Shown here: piece after piece, positions 20,285-31,640 of the stretch
Layout: the number at the start of each line of letters is the position of its first letter
Numbering within the stretch: the stretch's first letter is position 1
From: Sarcocystis neurona
Lineage: Eukaryota; Apicomplexa; Conoidasida; Eucoccidiorida; Sarcocystidae
DNA length: 64,000 nucleotides
Assembly (NCBI GenBank): GCA_000727475.1
Contig: KL647308.1
Coordinates: forward strand, 2,321,961 to 2,385,960
Reading direction: 5' to 3'
Notes under the pieces: generated by a model
What the model was told of the DNA's origin: nothing
Seen by the model: the letters and a program-made list of their open reading frames with translations, nothing else
The model's database searches: none
Translations under genes and position numbers: made by a program

Positions 20285-20770
20285 CCCGCGGAGCCACATA
20301 TGCGTCACCTGCCGCGGGTCGAGCAGCGACAACGAAAACAGCCGCAGCAGCAGCAAGAGCAGCAGGAGGAAGGACGGCAGCAGCAGAGAAAGGAGGAGCA
20401 GTAGCAGCAGCAGGAGGGCTGGCTGCGACTCGACGTTTTTGTGAAGAAGCAACTGCAGCAGGAGGCGCCGTGGCCCTTCCTGCAGCTGCAGCAACACCCG
20501 AGTTCGACGTACAAGGGTGGGCGGTGCTCACGGCAGCAGAGGTGCGAAGGGGGATGGCCAGGAATGATGCAGGAGAAGCAGGAGCAGAAGAACAGGCAGG
20601 GGAAGTCGCGACAACTTCAACGAGAGAAGAAACTTCTGCGCATTCAAAAGCAGTGCGAAGCGTTTGACGAGGGCTTAGGACTGCGACGGGACGAGAAGGA
20701 GGAGGAGAAGAAAAGGAGGCAACCCGACCGCCAGGAGGAGCGGCTTCAACAGGAACAGCTACTGCCTGAC
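20285..20770 (+). CDS. Candidate Ala- or Gln-rich exon, frame ambiguous
   Basis: Two plus-strand frames look protein-like over the same DNA. The Ala frame ends at 20667 and includes FCEEATAAGGAVALP and PEFDVQGWAVLTAAEVRRGM. The Gln frame continues past 20770 and includes QLQREKKLLRIQKQCEAFDE and RRDEKEEEKKRRQ. CAG is on the plus strand, consistent with a plus-strand exon. The next 380 bp are CTG-rich on this strand, and at 21158-21201 there is a short segment with an acceptor (TTTCTGTGCCCGCAG) and a donor (GTAAGC) whose frame reads SFSALYMVKHKKYQ. That would fit a plus-strand gene with a CTG-rich intron, but no phase-consistent donor was found. Confidence 0.35.
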
Positions 20771-21110
20771 ATGCGTGCTGCTGCAGTTGCTCGGTTTGCT
20801 GCTCTTGCTGCTGCTCCGTTTCTTCCCTCGCGCAGCACCATTCCCCGTTCTTATACGGACGTCTCTGCTGCTGCAGGCCTGCTGCTCGTTGCGATCTGCA
20901 GACTTTTTCTCCTTGCTGCGTCGTTGTCCCTCGGCGCCTTGTCAGACGCTCCTGCTGCTGCCTCGGCTTTCGTCTGCCGCTCCTTCGCACATATGCACTC
21001 ACCTCCCCCACCACTTTGGGCCCCAGCAGCTGCGTCATCTGCAGGTCCTTTTTCTCCCGCTGCTGCTTCTTCTGCTGTCCCTGCTGCTGCTGATACGTCC
21101 TCCCCTACTG
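20760..21110 (-). CDS. Candidate minus-strand exon, Gln-rich
   Basis: On the minus strand a Gln-rich frame reads REKKDLQMTQLLGPKVVGE and meets a strong donor (GGGGAG|GTGAGT) near 21008. Read through, it continues with Arg/Gln-rich sequence to about 20770, where the sense strand switches from CAG to CTG. This competes with the plus-strand interpretation; convergent genes are possible. No domain recognised. Confidence 0.3.
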
Positions 21111-21201
21111 CGGGTCGCTGTCCAGCGACGCCTGCGCGTCTCTGTTTCTGTGCCCGCAGCTTCTCGGCCCTGTACATGGTGAAGCACAAAAAATATCAGC
21201 G

Positions 21202-22500
21202 TAAGCGAACAGGCATTTGTCTGTCACTAATTCTCGTCTACAAATGTAGCGAAATCCACTTAAGGAAGAATTCGTATGTATACACATATCTCGGCACACA
21301 TGTACATATAGATATGTAATACCAGCAGAAGCTAGACTTCGTTGGCGCGCACACACATACACGCATACGTATCTGTAAAGTGCCGGCGGGCAGGCACGAA
21401 ATGACTCGTGTGTACACAAGTCTTCGTGTGCAAATGTGTGGAAGACGAACCGGTAAGTAAGAATTCACCTGTGCACACACACCGACTCCAGCACCTATAC
21501 TGTAAAATACCCAGGGAAAGCAAGAAGTAGTTTGTACACACAAGTGTTCAAACATGCTCGCTTGTGTAGAAAGCTACACGTGTATAGATATAGAAACAAT
21601 GCACGCTTTGTCACTTAACACTTGTGAAATCACTTCCTCTCTCTAATTTGTGTGAACAAAAACAGTGTGGATACGTCTCTGCTTAATCCCGCCACATCCC
21701 CGGGAACTGCGGAGAAAAACAGCCACTCCGTCGTCATCGCCTCCCAACGCAGCAGCTCGGGACGATCTTTTTTCTTGCGATTGCGAGTAAATTCGCCGAA
21801 TTGATATCCGTGTGTGGGATTTTGGAATCCACGCAGATACAGCAGCCCCGAAAAGAAACGATCTGCTTGCTACTGTAGTGTAGGTGTACTGGCGTGAGGG
21901 TAGATACACACCTGTATTTTTGGAGCACGCGCTCGAGAGAAACACAGAATAAACACACTATTCAAGAGCTCTTTTGTGTGGCTCTGGCGACGAAAACGTA
22001 GACACGTGCGTCTACGTATTCGTGGAGCACGCTCTCGGCAGAGAGATATACTCGTAAAACACAGGAGGATAATAATAGGCAGTTCTAAATTATTCCTCTG
22101 CGTGACCCTGGCCATGAAAGCAGCTGCGGAGACATGCCCCTACAGACGAACACATACGTGTGTGTACGAATACTTGCAGCGTTGACTGTGCGGCACAGAC
22201 CTGCGAGGATATACCGTCTTCTTTGATGTGAAGCCATCCGGTGTTCGCATCTGTCCTCAGCACAAATCGAAGTATATATCGCAATCCATCAGTGTCGTGT
22301 GCGCGCCTGGGAGACGCACGCGTGCAGGTCTTTGTCGGCGTGGCGACCATCGGGGGCAGGCAGCTGCACTCGGGTCTCTTTTTCTTTGCCTCATTATGGG
22401 CCTCTCTCGTTCCGTGGCTGGAGGCCTCGTCCTCTACGCCGCTGTTGAAGATTAGAATACGACAGAGCATCCCGTGAATCCCCTGCTTCTGGGGTGTTTC
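21202..22500. other. Spacer, no supported gene
   Basis: Mixed-composition DNA with CACACA and TACACA tracts at 21290-21560. Several frames of 60-126 codons exist on both strands (for example 22090-22470 minus), but none has a convincing start, splice site or recognisable motif. An upstream exon of the uS14 gene may lie here. Confidence 0.35.
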
Positions 22501-23173
22501 TCAGCGCTCCTCTTCACTTCTGCCACTGCTGTGCAACCTGATTCCACCAACTTCTTTTCTCGTGCGGGCTTCCTCGTTTTTCTCAGGCTTCCGTATGAAC
22601 TACGCTTGTGACCACTTTTTCTCTGCCAGATTCACTGAGACAGCTGCAGACTCTTAGTGCAAGGTTGACTTGTTCACTGCTGTTTCATGTGCGAAGGTAC
22701 CCTTGCTGTTCGTGCTTTCTGGTATCTTGCGCAATAAAACCACTGCATTCCTCCACTTCCTCTTTTTCTCAACCTTCTTCTCGAATGGCTTCCGTCTGTC
22801 TATCTATTCAGTCTCTGCTCCTACCTGTCTCGGTAGTCTCTCCCTACGTCTTTTCCTTTAGTCGCCCTGTCTCCGTTTCTCTCTTTCTCCCCATTCTACG
22901 TTTCTCCACTCTTCACACCTGTCCGTGCGGCAGCTGTCCCTTGGTCTTTCATCTCTCCCTCTCTGTGTGTGTCTCTCTCTTTTCGTATCCCTCTCTTCCT
23001 CATGCACTCTCCACGTCTCCGTCCCGTTTTCCACATGACATTTGGTGTTCTCTTCTTCCTCCTGTATTTCCCGAATTGTGTCCTGCGTCTCCACTATGTT
23101 TACTCGACACCTGCTTTCGTGTTTTGTCTCAATTGTGAATGCTTCTCTATGTTTATACCTCTCTTCTTTCCAG
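22501..23173 (+). other. Pyrimidine-rich intron upstream of uS14
   Basis: The plus strand is strongly C/T-rich, as expected upstream of an acceptor, and ends in CTCTTCTTTCCAG at 23173. The donor was not identified; the acceptor exon needs one base from the previous exon (phase 1). Confidence 0.5.
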
Positions 23174-23499
23174 TTGCTACGGATAATCTGTTCATTGGCT
23201 TGAGCGACGCCCAAGTACAGCGTAATCTACGTCGAAAGCAGATGGCCATCGATTACCGTCCACTGCGGCAACTGTACATCCAGCGTATCCAACTGGCGCG
23301 ATCTATGGATGAAAAGCTCGACTGGCAGTACAGATTACAGAAGTTACCTCGTGACTCCTCACGCACTCGCTACCGTAATCGCTGTCACCTTTGTGGCCGC
23401 CCGCGCGGTTACTTCCGATTTTTCGGTCTCTGTAGGATCCACGCCCTCGAAAATATACGAAACACAAATTTCCCCGGGTTCACGAAGGCGGAATGGTGA
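23174..23499 (+). CDS. Small-subunit ribosomal protein uS14, organelle (probably mitochondrial) type
   Basis: The exon encodes about 107 residues and matches the bacterial/organellar uS14 family: a basic N-terminal helix (RRKQMAIDYRPLRQLYIQR), a middle segment (KLDWQYRLQKLPRDSSRTR) that aligns with the LQTLPRDSS region of bacterial S14, then the hallmark RNRC, CGRPRGYFRFFGLCR and a PGFTKAEW end like the bacterial PGLKKASW. It carries C-x2-C-x12-C-x2-H, a zinc-ribbon-like set with His in place of the usual fourth Cys. The protein sits in the head of the small ribosomal subunit near the A site. The first residues lie in an upstream exon that was not located. In Apicomplexa most mitochondrial ribosomal proteins are nuclear-encoded; an apicoplast destination cannot be excluded without the N-terminal targeting region. 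Stop TGA at 23497-23499. Confidence 0.88.
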
Positions 23500-23825
23500 C
23501 GAAAAAAAAGTCGAACCGTATACCCGCGGAGCGGCAACAACAGAACATCACTGGCCACGGAAGAGTGTAGTTGCTGAAATAAGGCGCCAACTCAAAAGTA
23601 ACGGATTTTCCCCGTCAACTAGAGTAAGGCGATTTTCTCTTGCAGATTCTTACGCGCGAGTGTAATCCGGTTTTTCGACGCAGCGAACCAGGGATACTGT
23701 GACACGCGATGACGACGTCGCAGGCTGGCACGGCGGTCTATGTCTGCAAACGTTCACGCGAGACAACAGATCTCAGTGTCAGCAACCCAGCAACGTGAAA
23801 TACCAAACTTGACGCGAGGGAAATT
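23500..23825. other. uS14 3' flank, no further gene seen
   Basis: An A8 run follows the stop at 23501-23508. A second plus-strand frame (to 23665) is a shadow that overlaps uS14 and runs on. Likely 3' UTR. Confidence 0.4.
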
Positions 23826-24098
23826 TCACCCAAACCCCTTATGGTCGAGATGTCTGAGTATCTGCGGGCACGGCGGCCACTTCCCTTCAACAGGAAGAGA
23901 GACGGGGCATTGAGCAGGGAAACTGGAAGCCATGCCCCGACAACGCCTACAGAAAGAAACACAAAGTGAATGTCTTTCTCGAGGCATTTTTATGAGTAAC
24001 GACGGCAGATACACGTCTTCCTCAGAAGGCTTCCATGCAGCATAAATGGAATGCAGCACAAATGATATTAGAAATCTGCGAACTCGGTCGTCACTCAA
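23826..24098 (-). CDS. Weak candidate small protein, unknown
   Basis: A 90-codon frame from an ATG at 24098 (MSDDRVRRFLISFVLHSIYA) has balanced composition, and an acceptor-like TTTCTTTCTGTAG lies inside it near 23949. A chance frame is possible in this non-repetitive DNA. No family recognised. Confidence 0.2.
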   Translation of the reverse strand: MSDDRVRRFLISFVLHSIYAAWKPSEEDVYLPSLLIKMPRERHSLCVSFCRRCRGMASSFPAQCPVSLPVEGKWPPCPQILRHLDHKGFG

Positions 24099-24369
24099 CA
24101 GGAAAACGATAAGAGACTGTATGGGTATCCACAGCTTGATGCGAGAGGCACTGTTAGTCTGTCTCTACTTCTTTGCGGCTCCTTTCTTCGTGGAGGGTAC
24201 ACCGCACACGCTCCGTGTATATACGTATTCTTGTAGGTGTACGCTTTGGGATTCTGGTGTGCGACGGCACTACTAGTCCCGATGAGTGTCTTTCGCACAT
24301 CCGTGCAAATTAGTTTTCTGTGCCCAATTCGATAATGTAACAGCTGTTCTCTTGTGCCCCGACAGAAGT

Positions 24370-24669
24370 ATGGTTTTCAACCGCACTCCTAGTCACTCGG
24401 GAAATTCGGTTGAGGAAACCTCGCCACTGCCCTCTTATCGCGACGTAGCAGAGCTGGAGCAGACGATTGGTGGCAACAGGTTTCTTGCTGTAAAGTGGAA
24501 AAGTGAGAAGTCTAGAAATTTTGAGATTGAATTTCGCCACGTCTGCACGTACACATTTGCGTATATACGGACAGAGGGGGGGAAAAAAGTCCGGCTGTGG
24601 ATCTGTTGTGGCGCAGTCATTTTTCTGTTCCACAGTCTGATCGGATCCTTATTATCATTGAGGTGGTAA
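24370..24669 (+). CDS. Small protein with C-terminal membrane segment, unknown function
   Basis: The 99-residue frame starts at an ATG (24370) a few bases after an acceptor-like TTGTGCCCCGACAG. It reads MVFNRTPSHSGNSVEETSPL, PSYRDVAELEQTIGGNRFLA, VKWKSEKSRNFEIEF, then a basic patch (RTEGGKKVR) followed by a hydrophobic stretch (LWICCGAVIFLFHSLIGSLL) at about residues 74-95 and a short LRW end. One C-terminal hydrophobic helix with lysines and arginine in front suggests a tail-anchored or single-pass membrane protein. The Met could be internal if a coding exon precedes the acceptor. The antisense frame 24435-24866 (143 codons) also has balanced composition and is the competing interpretation. 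Confidence 0.45.
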   Translation: MVFNRTPSHSGNSVEETSPLPSYRDVAELEQTIGGNRFLAVKWKSEKSRNFEIEFRHVCTYTFAYIRTEGGKKVRLWICCGAVIFLFHSLIGSLLSLRW

Positions 24670-27600
24670 GGAGGAGAGGAGCTTCCAAATGAAGGAAATG
24701 TCACAGGTTGTACGAGACTTGCGATGCGAACACGCGGCCACCGGTGTACTTCTGCACCGCCTTGTGTATCCACCGCACCGACATACGCTAACTCGTCTAC
24801 CCGCACCCAGTACACGCTCTCACTGACGTAGAAGATCGTTTCGAGAGCTACGATTCCTGTGCGCAAATCTGTTTAATAGATCTGCAAAGTGCTTGTACAC
24901 ATCTGGATGGAAAACTGTAGGCACGCATGGGTACTTTTCACTATAGGCGTGCATACATATGTATGTATGTATATATGTGCATATACACTCGCAGAGACTG
25001 TACTTTCTGACAGTATATGCACACTCAGCTAAGAATGAATTCGCGTAATTTCATCGGTGAACAGGAAGTGGTACTTTTGCATGAGAAGAATCCCTTAAAT
25101 TTTCCGACGCCAAGAAGGATCAACCTCTTCCGGTCCTGACACCGGCACTCGATTACTCCGCGAAGTCGCAGTCCGACAAGGACTGAGATTAGGAGCTTAA
25201 ATTTCCCGTGGTGTTTTTGCAGCATGACAGAGAGCATGCGAAGGAAACATTTCCCCTTATTATTAACACACGCACGTGCACACGCCTGGATGCAGATACT
25301 GAAACAAAAAAGTGTACATATTGTACCCTGAATGTAGGTGGACATCCACTATGTACACACGTAAATTAATACCCATATGCGTACAGGTGAACGTGGGCAT
25401 GCATTTATTTGCTTTGGGTGAGTATGCGTTCGAAGCCACTTACGGGTTCTGCCTCGCAAGGAAGTGAAGTTTCATTTTTCCATTCACACACACACAGATA
25501 AGTACACATGTAAATTTTCAGGCATACGTACGTAAATCCATCCAAGCGTACGTATATATATATATATGGAGTCAAAAGATGAAATTGTGTGTACATGTCA
25601 AGGCACCCTGCTCTCCGTATTTGACTGTGTTTAACGTGGTAAAATGCGCTAAAACGTGGAGAATGCCACGGAAAAGAAGGACCTACTTTTTGCCTTTGAC
25701 GCACAAATCGAAGATATCAAGCGCGAGAGGTGCTGCACGCATGCTATTGAGTTCAAAACGCCGTCTGCCTCGGGAAGGACCTAGAGCAGTGCGCTGCCGT
25801 GCGCGTCTTACAACTCAAGAAATTAAGCTTGATTCAGCATTACGACTCTCCGCTGACTGCGTTGAAACAAGAGTCCTCAAAGTGCAAGCAGATAAAGGGA
25901 CGGGTCAAGCCGTAGATGTCAGTAATCAGCCTACAACCCCATGACGAGTGCACTGCTTGAAACGTAACTGGATACTCCCTATCTAGATAGAACAGCGTTT
26001 GACTGTGTCTCTGTTGAGGACGTTGACTGAATGCAGCAGTTTGAGAACAACTCAAGACGTGTACGAAAACATGCAATTATCCTTTTTTCTGGGCGCGCGT
26101 ACCACATCATTCCAGCGCAACGTTTTGACATGGCATACAGAAAGCGGCTCAATTGTAAACAAAGGTGTACGTGTACATTGGGGTATAGACTTGTGTCGAC
26201 CTCTGTGCATGTAGCGGAGGAGACAGTTTCTGTTCTGATAATTGCACTTGTCTTCGCCCTGCTTAGTCGTTGCTCCTTCCACACAACAATAACAAGGAAT
26301 TATCCGTGAGCCAAAACTGAGCACACGATTGCAAATGCTCCAGGGGAAATCGATTTTCAACACGTTTCTGGGCGTGGAAAGTAACTGTAGTCTTACTTCA
26401 TCCAGCATGAGCAGTGCTGTAACGCGCGTGTGTGAAAGTGCACATTTCTTTACATATTTCGCCGACCTCACACGCGCGAACAATCACCTGTCTTTTCAAA
26501 CTTGTGTGTACGAAGATACTCATGTATACGCAGACAAACAGAGAGGTATAATTCCCAGGCGTGTGAACAATGTATGCATCGCACAGAGGTTAGGCTTCAA
26601 ACCTGTAAGTTGTACCGCCTGCTGACGGTCACCCGGCAGGGCGCAACTGTGTGTGTCTGTACACATCTGTGGAATTGCATGGGCTGCCGCCCTGTACATC
26701 AACCCAGAAGCCCACGCAAAAATATGTAGATATATATTCATGAACACGTACATGTTCATGCGCAGATAGGAGTCGTGGCTCCGCTGCTTGTGGAACTGCG
26801 TGATTACGTTAGAAAAGATAGAAGGGAGGAAACACAACAGAAACTGAATGGCGACTCTTCAGGGGGGGGACTCCAGGTGAGTTCCTGTGGACGTAGCACA
26901 TACACCTCAGTGTGTCTGGTGCGTAAAACCTTTGTGTGGTGATATGTGTGTGTCCACAACCGACTGTGACAGAAAAAGCATGCTTCCTCAGAAGAAGTGG
27001 GCACGGTGATTCTTCCTCCTAGGGCTGTACCTATGTGTGTGCACACAGGCAAACACTTACACGTGTACGGAAATGTACGAACACCTATGTGAGATTCGGT
27101 GCAGAGAGTTAAAAAAGGACGTGCTCATGTTTTCGCAGCAGAAGAGGAGCTGAATGGAGATTGGGAATGACTGTTCTACTGGGGGAAAGAATTCCCTGTA
27201 GAAAATCCTTGGCAGGCAAATTATGGGACACTCTCTAAAAATACACAAAAAGCACGTATTGCACATTCAGTATACACGTGTTGCTCTTTACAAACATACA
27301 TGTCCATATATGTATATACGTACGCATTCATACATGTCGCGTGAGGCTCCACACTCCTGTTTGCTGACACGTGGACGTGTAAGCTGGGGAAAGAAGAACA
27401 GCAGTAAATTGGCGTTTTGCTTTTCAGCTGAAGGCACACGCGAACTGTGACGCAGGGACATTATCCCGAGAGGGCTTCGTGGAGAGTTGGATTTCTTTCC
27501 CGTCTCCAAGCGTGTCAACATACAGGTGCGTCTTCATTGTTGCCTAGGCGCAAGAGTCAAACTTGCGAGTCCGTCACCATCAAGAGTAAAGAAGGAACTC

Positions 27601-28322
27601 TTTTGAATGCTAGTGTTCCTTTCCAAGCAACTGTCGTCTGATGGAATGGAGAAGAACACTGACTCCCGGAGAAACCAAAAAATCATTGACTTCTTCATAA
27701 ATAGTCGCAGCAATCCGTGAGACAAAGAACGGAAGTTGAAATTAAGCAGGTCCGCGCAAAGGACGGTGAAGGGAGTTTTTTCTATTTACACCGGCGCAAC
27801 AATGGTGCGTCCCCCAGAACAATGTGTGAATGGTCCTCCATAAAATACGCGTGCAGAAGCTCGTCCCCTCGCCCACTCGAAGCAGGTAAGAATAACCAGC
27901 AGAGTTTGCTGCAAGGCATCTCCGAGGTTGTGCATGCGTACGTTTACGTTTGCCCAAAACCGTGTCATACTAGCGGAGCAAGAGTAGAGGTACTCCCCGA
28001 CAACAGCATCGATACGTAAGTTGTCATTCGCAAACGTATAGTCGCACCGTCGACACACGAATAGATAGACTCGCATAGCTAGGCTCGTTTCCACCCAAAG
28101 AGGGTAGAAAATTCACAGTCGAGAAGAACCAATCGACTGCATACGGGTCTTTCTGTAACGTGTGGAAAAACTTTGTGCTTGTCGAGAAAATAACGCACGC
28201 GCAATACTTCTCTTGGATGTGAGACGCTGTGGTGCTTCGAACGTGTTGTTGCATAACAAGACACAGCACCGAGACGACGTCAGTGTGAAATTTCCTAGAA
28301 ATTTTGCTGGCACCACCAGCAA

Positions 28323-28375
<53 letters not shown>

Positions 28376-29500
28376 GAGAGAGAGAGAGAAACACACACAC
28401 ACACAGATATGTGTCTACAGCTGTATTCGTCCTCTACGCTTATTCCGGCACCCACGTATATTTATGTACTTACTACACACGTGACTGTACATATGTACAG
28501 TGAAGAAAACAAGAAGAGAGAAGCAACACATACTCATATATACCTATACATACGCAGGGATACATAGGTACATGAATTTATGTGTAGAGTAGTCTGTATA
28601 TGTACACGAAGGCTTGCAAAACAAATACGTACTAAACACGGTCCTGTAAATGTGGGTGTTTAGTGCACGTTGTATAATATATATATGTAGTACCCCCCTT
28701 TGTAAGATGTATAAAATATTCGTGTGCACACGTGTTCGCGTCAATTACATACATGTGGTCTCCTACATCGCTATAGCTTGATCGTTTAGACATGTGTGTA
28801 TACAACTAATCTTCGTATTTCGACGCAGTGAATACACCCGTGTGGACGTTACGTGAGTCGGTCAATGCATTTAGAAAAAAGGTGGATGATCCCCAGAGAC
28901 ACGCGTGCTGACGCACGGGTGAAGAGCAGGCTGCCTCCGGACGAAATGTCACGAAAGTTTCGACTTTAAAAGAGCGAGGAGAACAACGGTGAAAACACAC
29001 CTTTTCGCGACTATCATCCTCTCGGCGACGCCGTCGCATCGTTCCCCGTACATGACTCCCTTGCAAAACGTGGACGTGTGTTTGTACACATCTGTCCTGC
29101 AGTTGATATCTACGCGTACACGTACACATATGTGTGTGTGTGGATGGATCCGTAGATATGCATCCGCTACGCAGTTCGGCTATCAGCTAGTTGCTTCTTG
29201 CCACGTAGACGCAAACACAGGAGCAAATTGAAAACAGTTGGCAAGACAACGCATTTTCTTTCGTCCGCTCGGGCCCTACCTCCACTAAAGCACGTATATA
29301 TATCTATATAGATAGACTGAGAGACAGATGGATGTACGCGTACACAAATGCATTTTCCTGCACCTGTGTACACAGAAGTGCCAGGATATGCGTATAGGTA
29401 ATGGATGTTTCAACGCACTAGTACTTCGGTATGTGAAGTACATCTATTCACGCACCCATCCATGCATGTAAAAATCTATACGTTGGTTCCTAAAAAAAAT
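24670..29500. other. About 4.8 kb without a supported gene
   Basis: Mostly non-repetitive, AT-neutral DNA without triplet repeats. There are TATATA/CATACG patches at 24950-25000, 25550-25570 and 27300-27330 and a TA/GA microsatellite at 28320-28400. Frames of 70-140 codons occur on both strands, the more protein-like being plus 25579-25944, plus 27717-28019 and minus 28024-28455. Opposing frames over the same DNA look equally good, and no acceptor/donor pairs with consistent phase were found. I treat them as unsupported. Confidence 0.35.
28320..28405. repeat. (TA)n-(GA)n-(CA)n compound microsatellite
   Basis: About 50 bp of TA/TG, then GAGAGAGAGAGAGA, then ACACACACACAC. Confidence 0.9.
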
Positions 29501-29682
29501 TAGGAGAGTTTGTGAAGCAGGTCTATACACAGCGGCTCGGATGGTGCCATCGCCCTTTTTTCATCTTTCTTGCCACTGTCTGTTTAGAAATAGCGGGTGA
29601 GTCAGAAACAGAACATGCGTGTTACGTCTGCTGCGGCTCGTACACGCTGGCCTTGAAACCGACGAGGAGGACACCCACACCG

Positions 29683-30120
29683 TCACTGCAGCCGACGGCC
29701 TGCCGACAGACGAGCCATACACAGCTGCTGTGCTGCAGCGTCTTCTATCTTTCTGCTGTTGCTGCTATTGCTGTATGTGCCTGCTTCGGCCCCTGCTGTC
29801 GGTGTTCTGGGGTCTTCCTCTCTATTCTGCTGCTGCTTTGCTTCTCTTTTTCTGCGGCTATCGCTCTGCTCCTCTCCATCGTTGATGAGCCACAGAGCTG
29901 CGCGAATGTTGCTGCCGCTGCCTTGCCTCTCCTTCTGTGCCGCTGCTTCTCCCGTTCCCCGCATTTTTCCCCACTTTTGTTGCTGCTCCTGCTGCTCGGG
30001 CACCGGCTTGTCCGCAGCACACCGTCTGCTCGAGCAGCCAGCGACACCTATCGTGGCTCATGCCCTTGGTGGCGCTGCAGAGGCTCCCTTCTCTGCTGCG
30101 GCTGGGGCACTTCTTGCTGA
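29683..30120 (-). CDS. Candidate Gln/Arg-rich exon, unknown protein
   Basis: On the minus strand the DNA reads PEQQEQQQKWGKMRGTGEAA, QKERQGSGSNIRAALWLIND, GEEQSDSRRKREAKQQQNRE, then a Thr/Ala/Ser stretch to a stop at 29683. A second frame (MSHDRCRWLLEQTVCCGQAG) is open across 29858-30061. Sense-strand CAG polarity supports a minus-strand exon. The plus-strand alternative (29512-30120) is Leu/Cys-rich, as expected from reading CTG tracts. No splice boundaries could be fixed. Confidence 0.4.
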
Positions 30121-30503
30121 GCGACTCCTGCCCTTCCTTGCCCGCTAAGCTGCAGGTGCCTCCCCTCTGTGGTTTTGCTGCTGCTGCTGCTGCCGCGGCT
30201 ATTCAAGGTCTCCTTGCGTTTTCACTCCTAAAACAAGAACAACTTGCCAAGGCACTGCGGTGCACGTGGCATGCATCTTGTAGAGCATCCGTCCACGCCA
30301 CTCCCCAGCAGTTCGGTCATTACTCGTTTTCGCGCCGCTGAAGCTGCAGCCCATAGTTCTGCTGGTGCTGCTATTTCTCGTCTTTCTGTCCCTGCAGCTG
30401 CAGCACCTAGCTCTCCTGCTGCTGCCGTTGCTGTGTCTGTGCTGGCACTCTGGCTCCCCTGCGGATGGCGGTGCTCCCAGATACGTAGGGGCATCTGTTA
30501 CAG

Positions 30504-30695
30504 CTACTGCGGCGCTTCTTTGTTGGCGTACACAGAGGAAGTGTCGGGGAAGTCAGGAGTAAAAGGAGCCCTGGACGTTGCGGCAGCAGCGCCAGGTTGA
30601 AGAATAGCGTACATGTGGTCCTGTCGCTGGTGCGCGCCCACAAGAGCGGTATGGAACCGACGGGGAGAGCGCACCGTAGGGAATGGCTGTCCCAC
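30504..30695 (-). CDS. Candidate terminal exon, unknown protein
   Basis: After an acceptor-like GTGTGTGGGACAG (about 30696) the minus-strand frame reads PFPTVRSPRRFHTALVGAHQ, RQDHMYAILQPGAAAATSRA, then PFTPDFPDTSSVYANKEAPQ and a stop at 30504. Composition is protein-like throughout. It overlaps a plus-strand frame (30597-30971) that also looks plausible, so the strand is unsettled. Confidence 0.3.
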   Translation of the reverse strand: MGQPFPTVRSPRRFHTALVGAHQRQDHMYAILQPGAAAATSRAPFTPDFPDTSSVYANKEAPQ

Positions 30696-31348
30696 ACACA
30701 AGTGCGTCACCGAACCACAAGCAGCAGCAGCAGCAGGAGTGGGAGGACCAACAGCAGCAGCAGCAGTGGGAAGACCAGCAGCAAGGGAAAGCTCAACAAG
30801 AGCAGCAGCAACGGGGGGAAGCAGCAGCGCGACGAGCAGCAGGAGCGGCAAGGACACAGGCGGCGCCCACACACACAAAACACACTGCGCGGAAACGATC
30901 GTTCAACTGCTGCTTGCGAACGACAGCACGGCTTCAGTACAACCCCGGCGGTCTACGCAAGGCAGGAATGAGAGAGGTTAGCGCCGAAGGCCAGGCAGCC
31001 ACAGCAGAAAAAGGAAAGACAAACGCTGCATCCGTGCGCGCCTCACACACGCACGCAGCAGCCGCAGCAGCAGCCAGAGTCTCAGGGAAGCAGGAGAGGC
31101 GACAGTCGCCTCAGCAGGAGCAACAGGAGGAGAGTAAGAGGCAGCAGCAGCAGCAACAAGAGCGTCACCGGAGCAGCGGCGGTTGTGCGAACAGCGACAG
31201 CGGCCACAGGAGAAACAGCGCCAGCGGGAACCCTCAGACCGAAAGCAGCAACAACAGCAGCAACAGCGAATTCTCGTAGATCCCCGCACTGCGGTGGATC
31301 TGCAAAAGAGTCTACCCAAGCAAAACTCATGAGCAGACGTTGAAAAGG
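30683..31348 (+). CDS. Gln-rich coding segment with a frame change before the C-terminus
   Basis: The first frame begins with MAVPHTSASPNHK, has tandem QQQQEWEDQ units (about 30720-30790), an Ala/Thr-rich middle and KQERRQSPQQEQQEESKR near 31090-31140. It then runs on as Ser/Asn to a stop at 31279. From about 31165 a different frame, without its own Met, is more protein-like: EQRRLCEQRQRPQEKQRQRE, a Gln run, then RILVDPRTAVDLQKSLPKQN and a stop ending at 31348. The change of frame falls in a CAG/CAA tract at 31140-31165. It could be a sequence error, a short intron or a real frame switch. Function unknown. Confidence 0.4.
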
Positions 31349-31389
31349 GGGGGACGGACGTCGAAGGATCAGTCTCAACACTTGCGCGC

Positions 31390-31640
31390 AGTCGACTAGC
31401 GTGCTGGCGTGGTGTACATCCTTCTTCGTGCAGTATTCACATGGAATTGCAACAACTCAGGCAAGGCACTGCAGCGGCAGCAGAAGCAGGAGCTGCAGAA
31501 ACAGCAACAGCGGAAGCAGCGGAAGCAGCGGAAGCAGAGGAGCAGCAGAGGCAGAGGAGCAGCAGCAGCGGAGGAAGAGGCAGCAGCAGAGGTGCTTGAC
31601 ATGTTTGTCAGTTCTGGTTTTTATTTCGTCTCTCGTGCGA
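31390..31640 (+). CDS. Weak candidate exon, Gln/Lys/Arg-rich
   Basis: The frame reads ALQRQQKQELQKQQQRKQRK, a three-fold RKQ repeat, then SSRGRGAAAAEEEAAAEVLD. CAG is on the plus strand. After 31640 the DNA becomes a pyrimidine tract. No start or acceptor identified; a minus-strand reading is Leu/Cys-rich. Confidence 0.25.

Noticed and set aside
20145..20760. Left half of a 297-codon minus-strand frame
   Set aside because: Antisense to more protein-like plus-strand frames; its sense strand is CTG/GCT-type and the composition is Ala/Pro/Ser only.
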